Assembly (NCBI RefSeq): GCF_002001045.1
Contig: NZ_MUNR01000008.1
Span: 62,001 to 126,000, forward strand
DNA: 64,000 nucleotides
Reading direction: 5' to 3'
Origin: Rhodanobacter sp. C01
Lineage (GTDB): Bacteria; Pseudomonadota; Gammaproteobacteria; Xanthomonadales; Rhodanobacteraceae
The translations under genes were made by a program, and so were the position numbers. Every line of letters begins with the position of its first letter. Positions within the stretch are counted from its first letter, which is position 1. Of this stretch, positions 1 to 9,307 are shown piece after piece. The notes under the pieces were generated by a model, which did no database searches, had not been told where the DNA came from, and saw nothing but the letters and a program-made list of their open reading frames with translations.

Positions 1-127
1 GGCCCGCACGGGTAGACTCGACTCCCTGCGCAGATTGCCAACCGGTGCTCATACGCATCGAGAGCTGCAGCGATAATCAAAAACACATGCAGCGGCCCAC
101 GCAGCCGCCGCTACGTACACGAGGGAG

Positions 128-445
128 ATGTCCGTGAATGCCGTAAGACTGCCTGCCGTCGAGGCCGCAAAGCAGACCTCGTCGCAAGGCACCGATTCGC
201 AGGTTGCCAGTTCTCAGAGTGCACTGAGCGAATGCGTCAGCCGTACGGTACGCCGCTACCTTGCCGACATCGGCGACACCGAATGCGCCGAGGGTCTGCA
301 CGCACTGGTGCTGCGCGAGGTTGAGGTGCCACTGTTGCGTGAAGTGCTGGCCTTCCACGACGGCAACCAGAGCCGCGCCGCCAGCGCGCTCGGCATCAAC
401 CGTGCCACCCTGCGCAAGAAACTGGCCGCCCACGGCCTGCTGTAA
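128..445 (+). CDS. fis: Fis family nucleoid-associated DNA-binding protein
   Basis: A 105-residue protein whose last 30 residues form a Fis-type helix-turn-helix, with the core GNQSRAASALGINRATLRKK. Fis bends DNA at degenerate sites, helps organise the nucleoid and activates stable RNA promoters as a homodimer. The length fits the family (about 90-105 aa); the first 30 residues are low-complexity, as in other Xanthomonadales Fis proteins. The ATG at 128 follows the purine-rich stretch gagggag. purH follows 82 bases downstream on the same strand, the order seen in Xanthomonas relatives, whereas in enterics fis follows dusB. No complete gene can be defined in bases 1-127. Confidence 0.9.
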   Translation: MSVNAVRLPAVEAAKQTSSQGTDSQVASSQSALSECVSRTVRRYLADIGDTECAEGLHALVLREVEVPLLREVLAFHDGNQSRAASALGINRATLRKKLAAHGLL

Positions 446-491
446 TTTCTGATAAAGGCCGCCTGCCAAGGCCGCCCATCAATCAGACGGC

Positions 492-497
492 TATAAT
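492..497 (+). promoter_or_regulatory. Possible -10 box upstream of purH
   Basis: A perfect TATAAT lies 30 bases before the purH ATG. No convincing -35 hexamer is visible 16-18 bases upstream, so this is either a promoter that relies on an activator or a chance match. If used, the purH leader would be only about 24 bases long. Confidence 0.4.
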
Positions 498-527
498 GAG
501 CGGCTTTCCCCTCCTGGAAACCCGCAC

Positions 528-2138
528 ATGTCCACGCCCCAGCTCGTCCCGGTCCGTCGCGCCCTGCTCAGCGTCTCCGACAAGACCGGCCTGATCGACC
601 TGGGCCGACGCCTGACCGCCAAGGGTATTGAACTGCTCTCCACCGGTGGCAGCGCCAAGGCACTGCGCGAGGCCGGCATCGCGGTCACCGACGTCAGCGA
701 CGTCACCGGTTTCCCGGAAATCATGGACGGCCGCGTCAAGACGCTGCACCCGAAGGTGCACGGTGGCCTGCTCGGCCGGCGCGGCACGGACGATGCCGTC
801 ATGACCGAGCTCGGCATCGCGCCGATCGACCTGCTGGTGCTGAACCTGTATCCGTTCGAGAGCACCGTGGCGAAGCCCGGCTGCACACTGGAAGACGCCA
901 TCGAGAACATCGATATCGGCGGCCCGGCGATGCTGCGCTCGGCGGCGAAGAACTGGAACGATGTCGGCGTGCTGACCTCGCCCGATCAATACGACGCCGC
1001 GCTGGCCGAAATCGAACAGCATGGCGGTCTCAGCCGTGCCACCCGCTTCAAGCTGGCGGTCGCCGCGTTCAACAACGTCTCCAGCTACGACGGCGCGATC
1101 AGCGACTACCTGTCGGCGCTGCAGCTCAACGAGACGCAGGACGCCATCGCAGGACATGACGCCTTCCCCGGCCAAGCGAACGGTCGTTTCGTGAAACTGA
1201 TGGACCTGCGCTACGGCGAGAACCCGCACCAGCAGGCGGCGTTCTACCGCGACCTGTATCCGGCACCCGGCACCTTGGCCACGTTCCGCCAGCTGCAGGG
1301 CAAGGAGCTGTCGTTCAACAACATCGCCGACGCCGATGCCGCATGGGAGTGCGTGCGCAGCTTCACCAAACCGGCCTGCGTGATCGTCAAGCACGCCAAC
1401 CCCTGCGGTGTCGCGGTGAGCCTGGACGGCATCGGCAAAGCCTACGACCTCGCCTACCAGACCGATCCCACCTCGGCCTTCGGCGGCATCATTGCGTTCA
1501 ACCGCGACGTGGACGGCGCCACCGCGCAGGCCATCGTGGCGCGCCAGTTCGTCGAGGTGGTGCTGGCGCCGGGCTATGCGGATGAGGCGCTGAAGGCCTT
1601 CGCCAAGAAAGGCAACGTGCGCGTGCTGGTGATTCCGTTGCCGGACGATGGCAGCCTACTGCACGCCCATCCGGGCAACAATTCCAAGCGCGTGGGTTCC
1701 GGCCTGCTGATCCAGAGCGCCGACCTCGGCATGGTTGGCGCGGAGGATCTGAAGATCGTCACCCGCCGTGCGCCGACCGAAGCGCAGATCCATGATCTGA
1801 TCTTCGCCTGGAAGGTGGCCAAGTTCGTCAAGAGCAATGCCATCGTGTATGCGCGCGATCGCCAGACCATCGGCATCGGCGCCGGCCAGATGAGCCGCGT
1901 CTACAGCGCGAAGATCGCCGGCATCAAGGCGGCCGACGAAAAGCTCGAAGTGCGCGGCTCGGTGATGGCTTCCGACGCGTTCTTCCCGTTTCGCGACGGC
2001 ATCGACGCCGCTGCCACCGCCGGCATCGCCGCAGTAATCCAGCCCGGCGGTTCGATGCGCGACGCCGAGGTGATCGCCGCCGCCGACGAACACGATATGG
2101 CGATGGTGTTTACCGGGATGCGTCACTTCCGCCACTGA
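528..2138 (+). CDS. purH: Bifunctional AICAR transformylase / IMP cyclohydrolase
   Basis: A 536-residue enzyme catalysing the last two steps of de novo purine synthesis: formylation of AICAR with 10-formyl-THF, then ring closure to IMP. The N-terminal MGS-like cyclohydrolase domain carries [10 protein letters not shown] at residues 71-80. The transformylase domain shows RYGENPHQ near 228-235 and KHANPCGVA near 288. The C-terminal IQPGGSMRD is typical and the length matches the family. It is complete. A strong hairpin lies about 40 bases after the stop. purD, a frequent neighbour, is not in this window; an SBF-like transporter gene lies convergently downstream instead. Confidence 0.97.
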   Translation: MSTPQLVPVRRALLSVSDKTGLIDLGRRLTAKGIELLSTGGSAKALREAGIAVTDVSDVTGFPEIMDGRVKTLHPKVHGGLLGRRGTDDAVMTELGIAPIDLLVLNLYPFESTVAKPGCTLEDAIENIDIGGPAMLRSAAKNWNDVGVLTSPDQYDAALAEIEQHGGLSRATRFKLAVAAFNNVSSYDGAISDYLSALQLNETQDAIAGHDAFPGQANGRFVKLMDLRYGENPHQQAAFYRDLYPAPGTLATFRQLQGKELSFNNIADADAAWECVRSFTKPACVIVKHANPCGVAVSLDGIGKAYDLAYQTDPTSAFGGIIAFNRDVDGATAQAIVARQFVEVVLAPGYADEALKAFAKKGNVRVLVIPLPDDGSLLHAHPGNNSKRVGSGLLIQSADLGMVGAEDLKIVTRRAPTEAQIHDLIFAWKVAKFVKSNAIVYARDRQTIGIGAGQMSRVYSAKIAGIKAADEKLEVRGSVMASDAFFPFRDGIDAAATAGIAAVIQPGGSMRDAEVIAAADEHDMAMVFTGMRHFRH

Positions 2139-2175
2139 AGCGTGAGGGCGGCGTGACTTCCCACCGCGCAATGCA

Positions 2176-2210
2176 CGAAGGCCTGGGCGCAAGCCCGGGC
2201 CTTCGTCGTT
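2176..2210 (+). terminator. Hairpin terminator candidate after purH
   Basis: Arms 2176-2188 and 2193-2205 pair over 13 positions (one G-T wobble) around a GCAA tetraloop, followed by tcgttt. It lies between the converging purH and SBF-like genes and could serve either strand. The T-tract is weak, so termination efficiency is uncertain. Confidence 0.55.
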
Positions 2211-2231
2211 TCGGGATGGCATGGCCGCATC

Positions 2232-3248
2232 TCAGTCCGCCGGCGCGGTATCGGCTTCACCGTTCGACAGCATCGAGGGAGCCGCTGCATCAAGCCGACG
2301 CGCATAGCGCCGCGCCAGCACCGCGCAGGTCATCAACTGAATCTGGTGGAACAGCATGATCGGCAGCACGATCATGCCCAGCGGATGGCCGGCGAACAGC
2401 ACCTTGGCCATCGGCACGCCACTGGCCAGGCTCTTCTTGGAACCGCAGAACACGATGGTAATCTCGTCGTCCTTGCCGAAGCCCAGCGCACGCGAACCGT
2501 AGGTGGTGAGCAGCAGCGCCAGCGTCAGCAGCACCGCATTGACGATGAGCAGCCCGACCAGCACCGGCAGCGGAGTCTGCTTCCACAACCCTTCCAGCAC
2601 CGCCGCGCTGAACGCGGTGTAGACCACCAGCAGAATCGAGCCCTGATCGACCACGCCGACCAGCGGCTTGTGCTTCTGCACCCAGCCGCCGATCCAGCGC
2701 TGCGCCACCTGCCCGGCCACGAACGGCACCAGCAGTTGCAGCACGATGCCGCCCACCGCATCCCACGACATGCCACCGTGTCCATGCGACTCCAGCAGCG
2801 CCCCCACCAGCAGCGGGGTGATGAAGATGCCAAGCAGACTGGAAGCGGACGCCGAGCAGACGGCGGCGGAAACATTGCCGCGCGCGATCGAGGTGAACGC
2901 AATCGACGACTGCACCGTCGACGGCAGCATGCACAGGAACAGCACACCCATGTACAGGTCCGGCGTCACCAGCGGCGCCAGCACCGGTCGCAGCAAAAAC
3001 CCCAGCAACGGGAACAGTACGAACGTGCTGGCCAGCACCGTCAGATGCAGCCGCCAGTTGGTGAGGCCGGCGACCACCGCCGTGCGCGACAGCTTGGCGC
3101 CGTGCAGGAAGAAGAGCAGCGCGATCGCCACATCGGTGAACACGCCAAACACCTGCGCAGCAGCACCGCGACATGGCAGTACGCTGGCCAGCAGCACCGT
3201 GCACAGCAAGGCACAGGTGAAACGATCGGGAAGGAAACGGCGAAGCAT
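2232..3248 (-). CDS. SBF-like (bile acid:sodium symporter family) transporter
   Basis: A 338-residue, very hydrophobic protein with about nine or ten membrane segments. It matches the SBF-like branch (PF13593) of the bile acid:sodium symporter superfamily, with conserved stretches such as FFLHGAKLS, MLPSTVQSSIAFTSIARGN and CGSKKSLASGVPMA. The family exports or imports organic anions by sodium coupling, but the bacterial substrates of this branch are mostly unknown. It is divergent from a LysR regulator with a 114-base shared promoter region, which suggests that the regulator controls it. The last 20 or so residues are polar and variable. Confidence 0.85.
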   Translation of the reverse strand: MLRRFLPDRFTCALLCTVLLASVLPCRGAAAQVFGVFTDVAIALLFFLHGAKLSRTAVVAGLTNWRLHLTVLASTFVLFPLLGFLLRPVLAPLVTPDLYMGVLFLCMLPSTVQSSIAFTSIARGNVSAAVCSASASSLLGIFITPLLVGALLESHGHGGMSWDAVGGIVLQLLVPFVAGQVAQRWIGGWVQKHKPLVGVVDQGSILLVVYTAFSAAVLEGLWKQTPLPVLVGLLIVNAVLLTLALLLTTYGSRALGFGKDDEITIVFCGSKKSLASGVPMAKVLFAGHPLGMIVLPIMLFHQIQLMTCAVLARRYARRLDAAAPSMLSNGEADTAPAD

Positions 3249-3335
3249 GGCGACTCGGCATGCCGTCCGGAGCGACGGCGCGGGTAGTGAGGTTCAGGTA
3301 TTGCACCGCCCCCACATTGATAAATCAAATCGTTT

Positions 3336-3352
3336 TATCTTATGTACTGATA
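3336..3352. promoter_or_regulatory. Candidate LysR-type operator
   Basis: TATC-N9-GATA is an interrupted palindrome containing the T-N11-A pattern typical of LysR regulators. It lies just before the LysR ATG at 3363, inside the AT-rich gap shared with the divergent SBF-like gene. The position fits autoregulation plus control of the divergent target; this is inferred from pattern and location only. Confidence 0.4.
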
Positions 3353-3362
3353 CGATATAAAC

Positions 3363-4280
3363 ATGAATATCAGCCTGCGCCAGCTGCGCGCCTTCCTCGC
3401 CGTTGCCAGGCTGCAACATTTCCGTCGCGCCGCGGAAAGCCTGCACCTGACCCAGCCAGCGGTCAGCCGGCACATCGCGGATCTGGAAGCCGAACTCGAC
3501 GTGCGCCTGTTCGATCGCAATACGCGCGAAGTGATGCCGACCGAGGCAGGCCGTTATCTGCAAGGCGCGGTGGAACGCGTGCTTGAGGAACTCGAGGGCG
3601 TGCTGGCCCACGTCCACTCCGAAAGCGAGCGCCGCCACGGCAAGGTACGCGTCGCAGCCGTACCCACACTCTCCGCCGGGCTGATGCCGCAATGCATCGC
3701 CGCGTGCGCCCGCCACTATCCCGAGTTGACCGTACAGCTGCATGATCAGGTGCAGACCCTGGTGCTGGAGAGCGTGCGTGGCGGCGAAGTGGATTTCGGC
3801 CTGGCGATCGAACCGGCCGACCCCGAGGCATTCCACAGTGAAACGATCCTGCATGATCCGTTCGTGCTGGTCTGTCGGCGCGACCATCCGCTGGCAAAGC
3901 TCGCCTCGGTACCGTGGAAGAAACTGCAGGGTGAACTACTGGTGCTGCTCGACCACACCTCGGGCAGCCGCCGATTGATCGACGATCAATTGCTGGCCCA
4001 CCACGTCGCAGCAGATGTGGTGCAACAAACCGGACATACGCATACCGCCTTCCGCATGGTCGAAGCGGGACTGGGCATCAGCATCACGCCAAGCCTGTCG
4101 ATGCCTGCCTCCGACCAGTTGGCGGTACGCCCGCTGACACCCATCGCCAAGCGCGCCATCACCCTGATCCGCCGCCGTCAGCGCTCACTGTCGCCGGTAG
4201 CCGAGCTGGTATGGATACAGATCCGCGACATGGCGGCGCAGCTGTCGCCCACGCGGTGCGCTCCATCGAAACCAGGCTGA
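3363..4280 (+). CDS. LysR family transcriptional regulator
   Basis: A 305-residue regulator with the family's usual architecture. A winged helix-turn-helix occupies residues 1-60 (LRQLRAFLAVARLQHFRRAA, then LTQPAVSRHIADLE), followed by a linker helix and a periplasmic-binding-protein-like effector domain from about 90 to 295. Effector-domain landmarks include VRVAAVPTLSAGLMP and FRMVEAGLGISITPS. It is divergent from the SBF-like transporter, the classical arrangement for a LysR regulator and its target. The inducer cannot be told from sequence. The glutathione S-transferase gene downstream on the same strand is 90 bases away and may be a separate unit. Confidence 0.93.
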   Translation: MNISLRQLRAFLAVARLQHFRRAAESLHLTQPAVSRHIADLEAELDVRLFDRNTREVMPTEAGRYLQGAVERVLEELEGVLAHVHSESERRHGKVRVAAVPTLSAGLMPQCIAACARHYPELTVQLHDQVQTLVLESVRGGEVDFGLAIEPADPEAFHSETILHDPFVLVCRRDHPLAKLASVPWKKLQGELLVLLDHTSGSRRLIDDQLLAHHVAADVVQQTGHTHTAFRMVEAGLGISITPSLSMPASDQLAVRPLTPIAKRAITLIRRRQRSLSPVAELVWIQIRDMAAQLSPTRCAPSKPG

Positions 4281-4370
4281 GCGCAGCCCACTCATCAACG
4301 GGCAATCCGCTCGCTCACACCACCTTGAACCCGACGCGCCTAGCCTCGACGGCACTCAAGGGAGTCCATC

Positions 4371-5081
4371 ATGCGCTACCAGCTGTACTACTGGTCCGGC
4401 ATCCAGGGACGCGGCGAATTCGTGCGACTGGCGCTGGAAGATGCCGGGGCTGACTACATCGATATTGCCCGGGAACAGGGCGACGACGCGATCCTGCCGT
4501 TCCTTGCGGGTGAACGACCTGGCGCACTACCGTTCGCGCCACCCTTCCTCAAGGCCGGTCGCACCGTGATCGCGCAGACCGCCGCGATCCTGCTTTACCT
4601 CGCGCCACGACTCAAGCTGGTGCCGACTGGGGCCGCGGCCACGCTTTATGCGCACCAGTTGCAGCTGACCGTCACCGATCTGGTTGCCGAGGTACATGAC
4701 ACCCATCACCCGATTGCCAGCAGCCTGTACTACGAGGACCAGCGCGCCGCCGCCAGACAGCGTGCGGAAGACTTCCGTCAGCAGCGGTTGCCGAAATACC
4801 TCGATTATTTCGAGCAGGCGCTGATGCGCAGCGATGGCCGGCATGCGCTGTCCCGACATTCCTATGTCGATCTTTCACTGTTCCAGGTCATGAGCGGACT
4901 GGACTACGCCTTCCCGCACGCGATGCGCCGGCTGCGTCGCAAGCGGCCACATCTGTGCGCACTGGCGGCACGCGTCGCCGAACGGCCACGGATCGCCGCC
5001 TATCTGGCTTCACCACGCCGGCTGCCCTTCAACGAAGATGGCATCTTCCGCCATTACCCCAAACTGGATGACCCGCGCTGA
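4371..5081 (+). CDS. Glutathione S-transferase family protein
   Basis: A 236-residue two-domain GST. The N-terminal thioredoxin-fold domain starts YQLYYWSGIQGRGEFVRLAL, as in sigma/mu-like GSTs, and has an AQTAAILLYLAPRLKL segment corresponding to the glutathione-contacting helix (the usual QSxAI motif reads AQTAAI). The C-terminal all-helical domain runs from about residue 85 to 225. A good ribosome binding site (aagggag) lies 7 bases before the ATG. Such enzymes conjugate glutathione to electrophiles or reduce peroxides; the substrate is unknown. Confidence 0.88.
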   Translation: MRYQLYYWSGIQGRGEFVRLALEDAGADYIDIAREQGDDAILPFLAGERPGALPFAPPFLKAGRTVIAQTAAILLYLAPRLKLVPTGAAATLYAHQLQLTVTDLVAEVHDTHHPIASSLYYEDQRAAARQRAEDFRQQRLPKYLDYFEQALMRSDGRHALSRHSYVDLSLFQVMSGLDYAFPHAMRRLRRKRPHLCALAARVAERPRIAAYLASPRRLPFNEDGIFRHYPKLDDPR

Positions 5082-5097
5082 AAGTTGCGGAACATTC

Positions 5098-5529
5098 TCA
5101 GAACACCGCGATCACCATCGCCCCGGCCACGATCAGACCGCCGCCAATCAGCAGCGGCAGGCTTGGCTTCTCGCCGAGAAAAACCAGCGCCAGCACGATC
5201 GCGATCGCCACGCTGAGCTTGTCGATCGGCGCCACCTTGCTCACCGGCCCCAGTTGCAGCGCGCGGTAGTAGCACAGCCACGACAGCCCGGTGGCGATGC
5301 CGGACAGCACCAGGAACAGCCAGCTGTGCAGCGGTAATCCGGTCGGCTTTGCCCATTCCTGGCGCAGGCTGAGGATGCCGGCGGTAACGATCAGGATCAC
5401 GATGGTGCGGATGAAAGTGGCAAGGTTGGAACTGATGCCGACCACGCCAAGCTTGCCGAACAATGCCGTCAGTGCGGCGAACAGCGCCGAGCCAAGAGCG
5501 AACACCAGCCAGCTTTCACGCAGTTGCAT
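5098..5529 (-). CDS. EamA-type small membrane transporter (single domain)
   Basis: A 143-residue protein with about five membrane helices, corresponding to one EamA repeat rather than the two repeats (about 290 aa) of most DMT transporters. The C-terminal signature PVSKVAPIDKLSVAIAIVLA followed by LFLGEKPS-like sequence is typical of half-size DMT proteins, which probably work as dimers. The substrate is unknown. It converges with the GST gene and lies 71 bases before the DUF2782 gene's stop codon on the same strand. Confidence 0.85.
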   Translation of the reverse strand: MQLRESWLVFALGSALFAALTALFGKLGVVGISSNLATFIRTIVILIVTAGILSLRQEWAKPTGLPLHSWLFLVLSGIATGLSWLCYYRALQLGPVSKVAPIDKLSVAIAIVLALVFLGEKPSLPLLIGGGLIVAGAMVIAVF

Positions 5530-5600
5530 CGCGCCGATCTCCGCCAGACATTCACCCGTTGTGCCCTGCTACGCTGCCCACCAACGGCGACACTCAGGGA

Positions 5601-6098
5601 TCAGTGACTGCTCTCGTCCGGATTCGTCTGCGACGAATCATCGGTGGCCGGCTTGCTCTTGCCCCACTCCAGCACCTTGTACATCGCCGGAGCTACCTCC
5701 CGCTTGCCGTGTTCGTCGATCAGGCGCCCCTGCGGGTCGACCATGTAGGTCTGCTGTAAACCGTTCTTGGGCGTGACCACCACCATGTAGACCTGCCCGC
5801 TGTGGCTGTATTCCTGAATGGTATTGTCACCTTCCTGGCGCACGCGGATCTGCGGCAACTGCGCATCCCTGCCGCCCGGAGGGGCGCCCTGCACTTCCGG
5901 CAACGCCGGCGGCTTCCGGGTCATCGGGTTGTTGTCCGGCGCCGCAGGTGCGGGCGGTGCCACCGCCTTTACACCGGGGTCATTGATGCCTGGCGGTGGC
6001 AGTGCACTTCCCGGCGCAGACTGCGCGGATGCATTCGCCACCAGCAGGCTCGAAGCGAACAGGACGCTGGCAGCAGCCAGCAAGGCAGCGGTTTTCAT
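5601..6098 (-). CDS. DUF2782 family secreted protein
   Basis: A 165-residue protein starting MKTAALLAAASVLF. This start is preferred over upstream in-frame ATGs because it begins a clean signal peptide that ends ANASA-QSAPG. A proline/alanine-rich linker (residues 30-70) leads into a compact domain with IRVRQEGDNTIQEYSHSGQVYMVVVTP and YMVDPQGRLIDEHG, the DUF2782 signature found beside polA in Xanthomonadales. The function is unknown; it is predicted periplasmic. It is divergent from polA, only 85 bases apart, so the two share a promoter region. Confidence 0.85.
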   Translation of the reverse strand: MKTAALLAAASVLFASSLLVANASAQSAPGSALPPPGINDPGVKAVAPPAPAAPDNNPMTRKPPALPEVQGAPPGGRDAQLPQIRVRQEGDNTIQEYSHSGQVYMVVVTPKNGLQQTYMVDPQGRLIDEHGKREVAPAMYKVLEWGKSKPATDDSSQTNPDESSH

Positions 6099-6183
6099 GG
6101 CGGCAACCTCGATCGGGTGGCAAAGCATAGCAGTGCCTTCGCACAGCTTCCGTGAAGCGGATTGCCGCATGCGAGAATGCGGC

Positions 6184-8952
6184 ATGGCCAAACTCATCCT
6201 GATCGACGGCTCCTCCTACCTGTACCGGGCGTTCCACGCGCTGCCGCCGCTGAGCAATGCCCAAGGCGAACCAACCGGCGCACTGTTCGGCGTGGTCAAC
6301 ATGCTGCGCGCCACGCTGAAGGCGAAGCCGGACTATCTCGCCTTCGTCAGCGATGCTCCCGGCCCGACTTTCCGTGACGCACTGTACGACCAGTACAAGG
6401 CGAACCGACCACCGATGCCGGATGACCTGCGCGCGCAGGTCGAGCCGATGCTGGCGATCGTCGGCGCGCTGGGCTTTCCCATCCTGCGCGTGCCCGGCGT
6501 CGAAGCCGACGACGTGATCGGCACCCTGGCCGTGCAGGCACAGGCGCTCGGCATCGAGGTGGAGATATCCACCGGCGACAAGGACATGGCGCAGCTGGTG
6601 AACCCGCACGTCACCCTGGTCAACACCATGAGCAATACGGTGATGGACAGCGACGGCGTGATGGAGAAGTTCGGCGTGCGGCCAGAACAGATCATCGATT
6701 TCCTCGCACTCACCGGCGATACCGTCGACAACGTGCCGGGCGTGCCCAAGTGCGGCCCGAAGACCGCCGCCAAGTGGCTCGCCGAATACGCCACGCTGGA
6801 CGGCGTGATCGCAAACGCGGACAAGATCGGCGGCAAGATCGGCGAGAGCCTGCGCGCTGCACTGCCACAACTGCCGCTCTCGCGCGAACTGGTGACGATC
6901 AAGACCGATGTGGCGCTGGAACTCGGCCCCACCGAGCTGGCCCAGCGCGACGCTGACACCGCGCAGTTGCGCGAGCTGTATGAGCGTTATGGGTTCAAGA
7001 CGGCGCTGAAGGATCTCGACGCCGCAAGCTCCTCTGCATCCCCACCCTTGGAAAGCAACGCACAGAGCGAGCTATCCGAAATCACGTCTGCGCCAACGCC
7101 CCAGCCGGACAACAACCGCGCCGCGCCGGATGCCACCTTGTCCGCGCCCGGCAGCTACGAACTGGTCACCACCCAGTCACAACTCGATACGTGGCTGGAA
7201 AAGCTGCGCCATGCCGAACTGATCGCGTTCGATACCGAGACCACCAGCATCGATGCGATGCGTGCGGACATCGTGGGCCTCAGCTTGTCTGTGGAGCTTG
7301 GCCGCGCTTGCTACATCCCCTTGAGTCACGACTACCCCGGCGCGCCGAAACAGCTCGATCGCGACAGCGTGCTGGCCGCGCTGAAGCCGGTGTTCGAGGA
7401 CGCCGGCAAACCCAAGCTCGGCCAGCACGCGAAGTACGACATCAACATCCTGTCGCACTACGGCATCGCCGTGCAGGGCTTGAAGCACGATTCGATGCTC
7501 GAGTCCTACGTGTGGAACGCCACCGCGACGCGCCACGACATGGACTCACTGGCACGGCTGTATCTCGGCTACGAGACGATCAAGTACGAACAGGTCGCCG
7601 GCAAGGGCGCCAAGCAGATTTCGTTCTCGCAGGTGGATCTGGAAACCGCCTGCCGCTACGCCGCCGAGGACGCCGACGTCACCCTGCGTCTGCATCATGC
7701 GCTGTGGCCGAAGCTCGAAAGCGTGCCGGCCCTGCGCAAGGTCTATCAGGACATCGAGATCCCGCTGGTGCCGGTGCTGGCCGCGATGGAACGCCGCGGC
7801 GTGCTGATCGACGGTGACGAGCTGCGCAAGCAGAGCCAGCAGCTCGGCAAGCGCATGCTGGAACTGCAGCGCCAGGCGTATGCCCTGGCCGGCCGTGAAT
7901 TCAACCTCGATTCGCCGAAGCAACTGCAGGCGATCCTGTTTGACGAACTTGGCCTGCAGGCCAAGCTAAAAACGCCGACCGGCCAGCCATCCACCAACGA
8001 GGAAGCGCTGGAGGCGATTGCCGATACGCACGAGTTGCCACGACTGATCCTCGATTACCGCGGACTGGCCAAGTTGCGCTCCACCTATACCGACAAGCTG
8101 TCCAGCATTGTCAATCCGCGCACAGGTCGTGTGCACACCAGCTACCACCAAGGCGCGGTGGCGACCGGACGGATCTCCTCGTCCGATCCCAACCTGCAGA
8201 ACATCCCGGTGCGCACCGAGGAGGGCCGGCGCATCCGCCAGGCGTTTATCGCGCCGCCAGGATGGAAGGTTCTTGCCGCCGACTATTCGCAGATCGAGCT
8301 GCGCATCATGGCGCACCTGTCCGGCGACGAAGGGTTGTTGCGCGCATTCCGTGAGGGCGGCGACGTGCATCGGGCCACTGCTGCGGAAGTGTTCGGACTC
8401 AAGCCGGAGGAGGTCAGCACCAACCAGCGCCGCGCCGCCAAGGCGATCAACTTCGGCCTGATGTACGGCATGAGCGCGTTCGGGCTGGCCCGGCAGCTTG
8501 GTGTGGACCGCGGCGAAGCCAGCGATTACATGGCGCGCTACTTTGCCCGTTATCCCGGCGTGCATGCCTTCATGGAGGCAACCCGCGCTCAGGCGCATCG
8601 CGACGGTTATGTCGAGACGATCTTTGGCCGCCGGCTATATCTGGAAAATCTCACCTCGCGCAACCAGGGCCTGCGCCAGGGCGCCGAGCGCGCCGCGGTC
8701 AACGCGCCAATGCAGGGCAGCGCCGCCGACATCATCAAACGCGCGATGATCGCCATGGCTGCCTGGGTCGACAGGCGCGACGACGTGCACATGTTGATGC
8801 AGGTACACGATGAACTGGTGTTCGAAGTACGTGCGGATGCCGTTGATGTGGTCCGCGCCGCGGTGACCGAACGGATGTCCGGCGCCGCGGAACTGGCGGT
8901 GCCGTTGCTGGTCGATGTTGGCGTAGGCGCAAACTGGGACGAGGCACATTGA
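6184..8952 (+). CDS. polA: DNA polymerase I
   Basis: A 922-residue three-domain polymerase for Okazaki fragment processing and repair. The ATG at 6184 begins MAKLILIDGSSYLYRAFHAL, the conserved N-terminus; the longer open frame upstream lacks homology. The 5'-3' exonuclease domain spans about residues 1-300. The 3'-5' exonuclease domain keeps the DTET motif near 350, so proofreading appears intact. The polymerase domain has motif A DYSQIELR (about 700), motif B RRAAKAINFGLMYG (about 750) and motif C VHDELVFEV (about 874). The 65-residue linker after the first exonuclease domain is rich in Ser, Ala and Pro. An sRNA gene lies directly downstream. Confidence 0.97.
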   Translation: MAKLILIDGSSYLYRAFHALPPLSNAQGEPTGALFGVVNMLRATLKAKPDYLAFVSDAPGPTFRDALYDQYKANRPPMPDDLRAQVEPMLAIVGALGFPILRVPGVEADDVIGTLAVQAQALGIEVEISTGDKDMAQLVNPHVTLVNTMSNTVMDSDGVMEKFGVRPEQIIDFLALTGDTVDNVPGVPKCGPKTAAKWLAEYATLDGVIANADKIGGKIGESLRAALPQLPLSRELVTIKTDVALELGPTELAQRDADTAQLRELYERYGFKTALKDLDAASSSASPPLESNAQSELSEITSAPTPQPDNNRAAPDATLSAPGSYELVTTQSQLDTWLEKLRHAELIAFDTETTSIDAMRADIVGLSLSVELGRACYIPLSHDYPGAPKQLDRDSVLAALKPVFEDAGKPKLGQHAKYDINILSHYGIAVQGLKHDSMLESYVWNATATRHDMDSLARLYLGYETIKYEQVAGKGAKQISFSQVDLETACRYAAEDADVTLRLHHALWPKLESVPALRKVYQDIEIPLVPVLAAMERRGVLIDGDELRKQSQQLGKRMLELQRQAYALAGREFNLDSPKQLQAILFDELGLQAKLKTPTGQPSTNEEALEAIADTHELPRLILDYRGLAKLRSTYTDKLSSIVNPRTGRVHTSYHQGAVATGRISSSDPNLQNIPVRTEEGRRIRQAFIAPPGWKVLAADYSQIELRIMAHLSGDEGLLRAFREGGDVHRATAAEVFGLKPEEVSTNQRRAAKAINFGLMYGMSAFGLARQLGVDRGEASDYMARYFARYPGVHAFMEATRAQAHRDGYVETIFGRRLYLENLTSRNQGLRQGAERAAVNAPMQGSAADIIKRAMIAMAAWVDRRDDVHMLMQVHDELVFEVRADAVDVVRAAVTERMSGAAELAVPLLVDVGVGANWDEAH

Positions 8953-9054
8953 GGCAGTACTCTGTGTCTCTGACATGCAGACCTTCCCGTACAACAACGG
9001 CTTGCGCGTTAATGTTTCATCAAATGAACCGACCTTAAATTTTTTCACCAGCGG

Positions 9055-9083
9055 TTGAAACTTTCCTGATGGATCCGTATCTA
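9055..9083 (+). promoter_or_regulatory. Sigma-70 promoter of the sX13-like sRNA
   Basis: A -35 box TTGAAA at 9055-9060 and a -10 box TATCTA at 9078-9083 are separated by an ideal 17 bases. The start would be about base 9090, giving an RNA of about 127 nt up to the terminator. The promoter lies after the polA stop, so the RNA has its own transcription unit. Confidence 0.75.
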
Positions 9084-9089
9084 AGTCTT

Positions 9090-9216
9090 CGGATGCACGC
9101 AACGGCATCCACGGCTGGCTCACCTCCCTGAGCCGCCACGGACGCGAACCTCTCCCCTGGGTCCCTCGCGTCCGCCCGGCCCCGAAGGTTCCCCCTAACC
9201 TTCGGGGCCTTTTTTT
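9090..9216 (+). ncRNA. sX13: sX13-like small regulatory RNA downstream of polA
   Basis: A roughly 127-nt non-coding transcript is predicted from a promoter and an intrinsic terminator. Three stem-loops display C-rich loops. Stem 1 pairs 9117-9122 with 9129-9134 around CCTCCC. Stem 2 pairs 9139-9147 with 9166-9174 (9 bp) around a loop containing CTCCCC. Stem 3, the terminator, pairs 9178-9190 with 9197-9209 (13 bp) around CCCCCT. Xanthomonas sX13 is an sRNA of about 115 nt, reported next to polA, with C-rich loops that pair with G-rich stretches in target mRNAs and affect virulence and motility genes. Position and loop design agree, but the match is from memory, without alignment. No open reading frame explains the conservation-like structure. 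Confidence 0.83.
9178..9216 (+). terminator. Intrinsic terminator of the sX13-like sRNA
   Basis: A perfect 13-bp GC-rich stem (9178-9190 with 9197-9209), a six-base C-rich loop and a run of seven T (9210-9216) make this the clearest intrinsic terminator in the window. It doubles as the third stem-loop of the sRNA. Confidence 0.92.
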
Positions 9217-9307
9217 GTCCGCTCTTTGACCAGCACTTCTGGCCTGTACTTCTTGTGCACACCGGCAACCGGCATACTCGGGCCACATCCATCGAGGGGA
9301 AACATCC

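Noticed and set aside
1-127. Possible 3' end of a gene before fis
   Set aside because: No frame gives a recognisable C-terminus, and stops occur early in the frames read; nothing can be supported.
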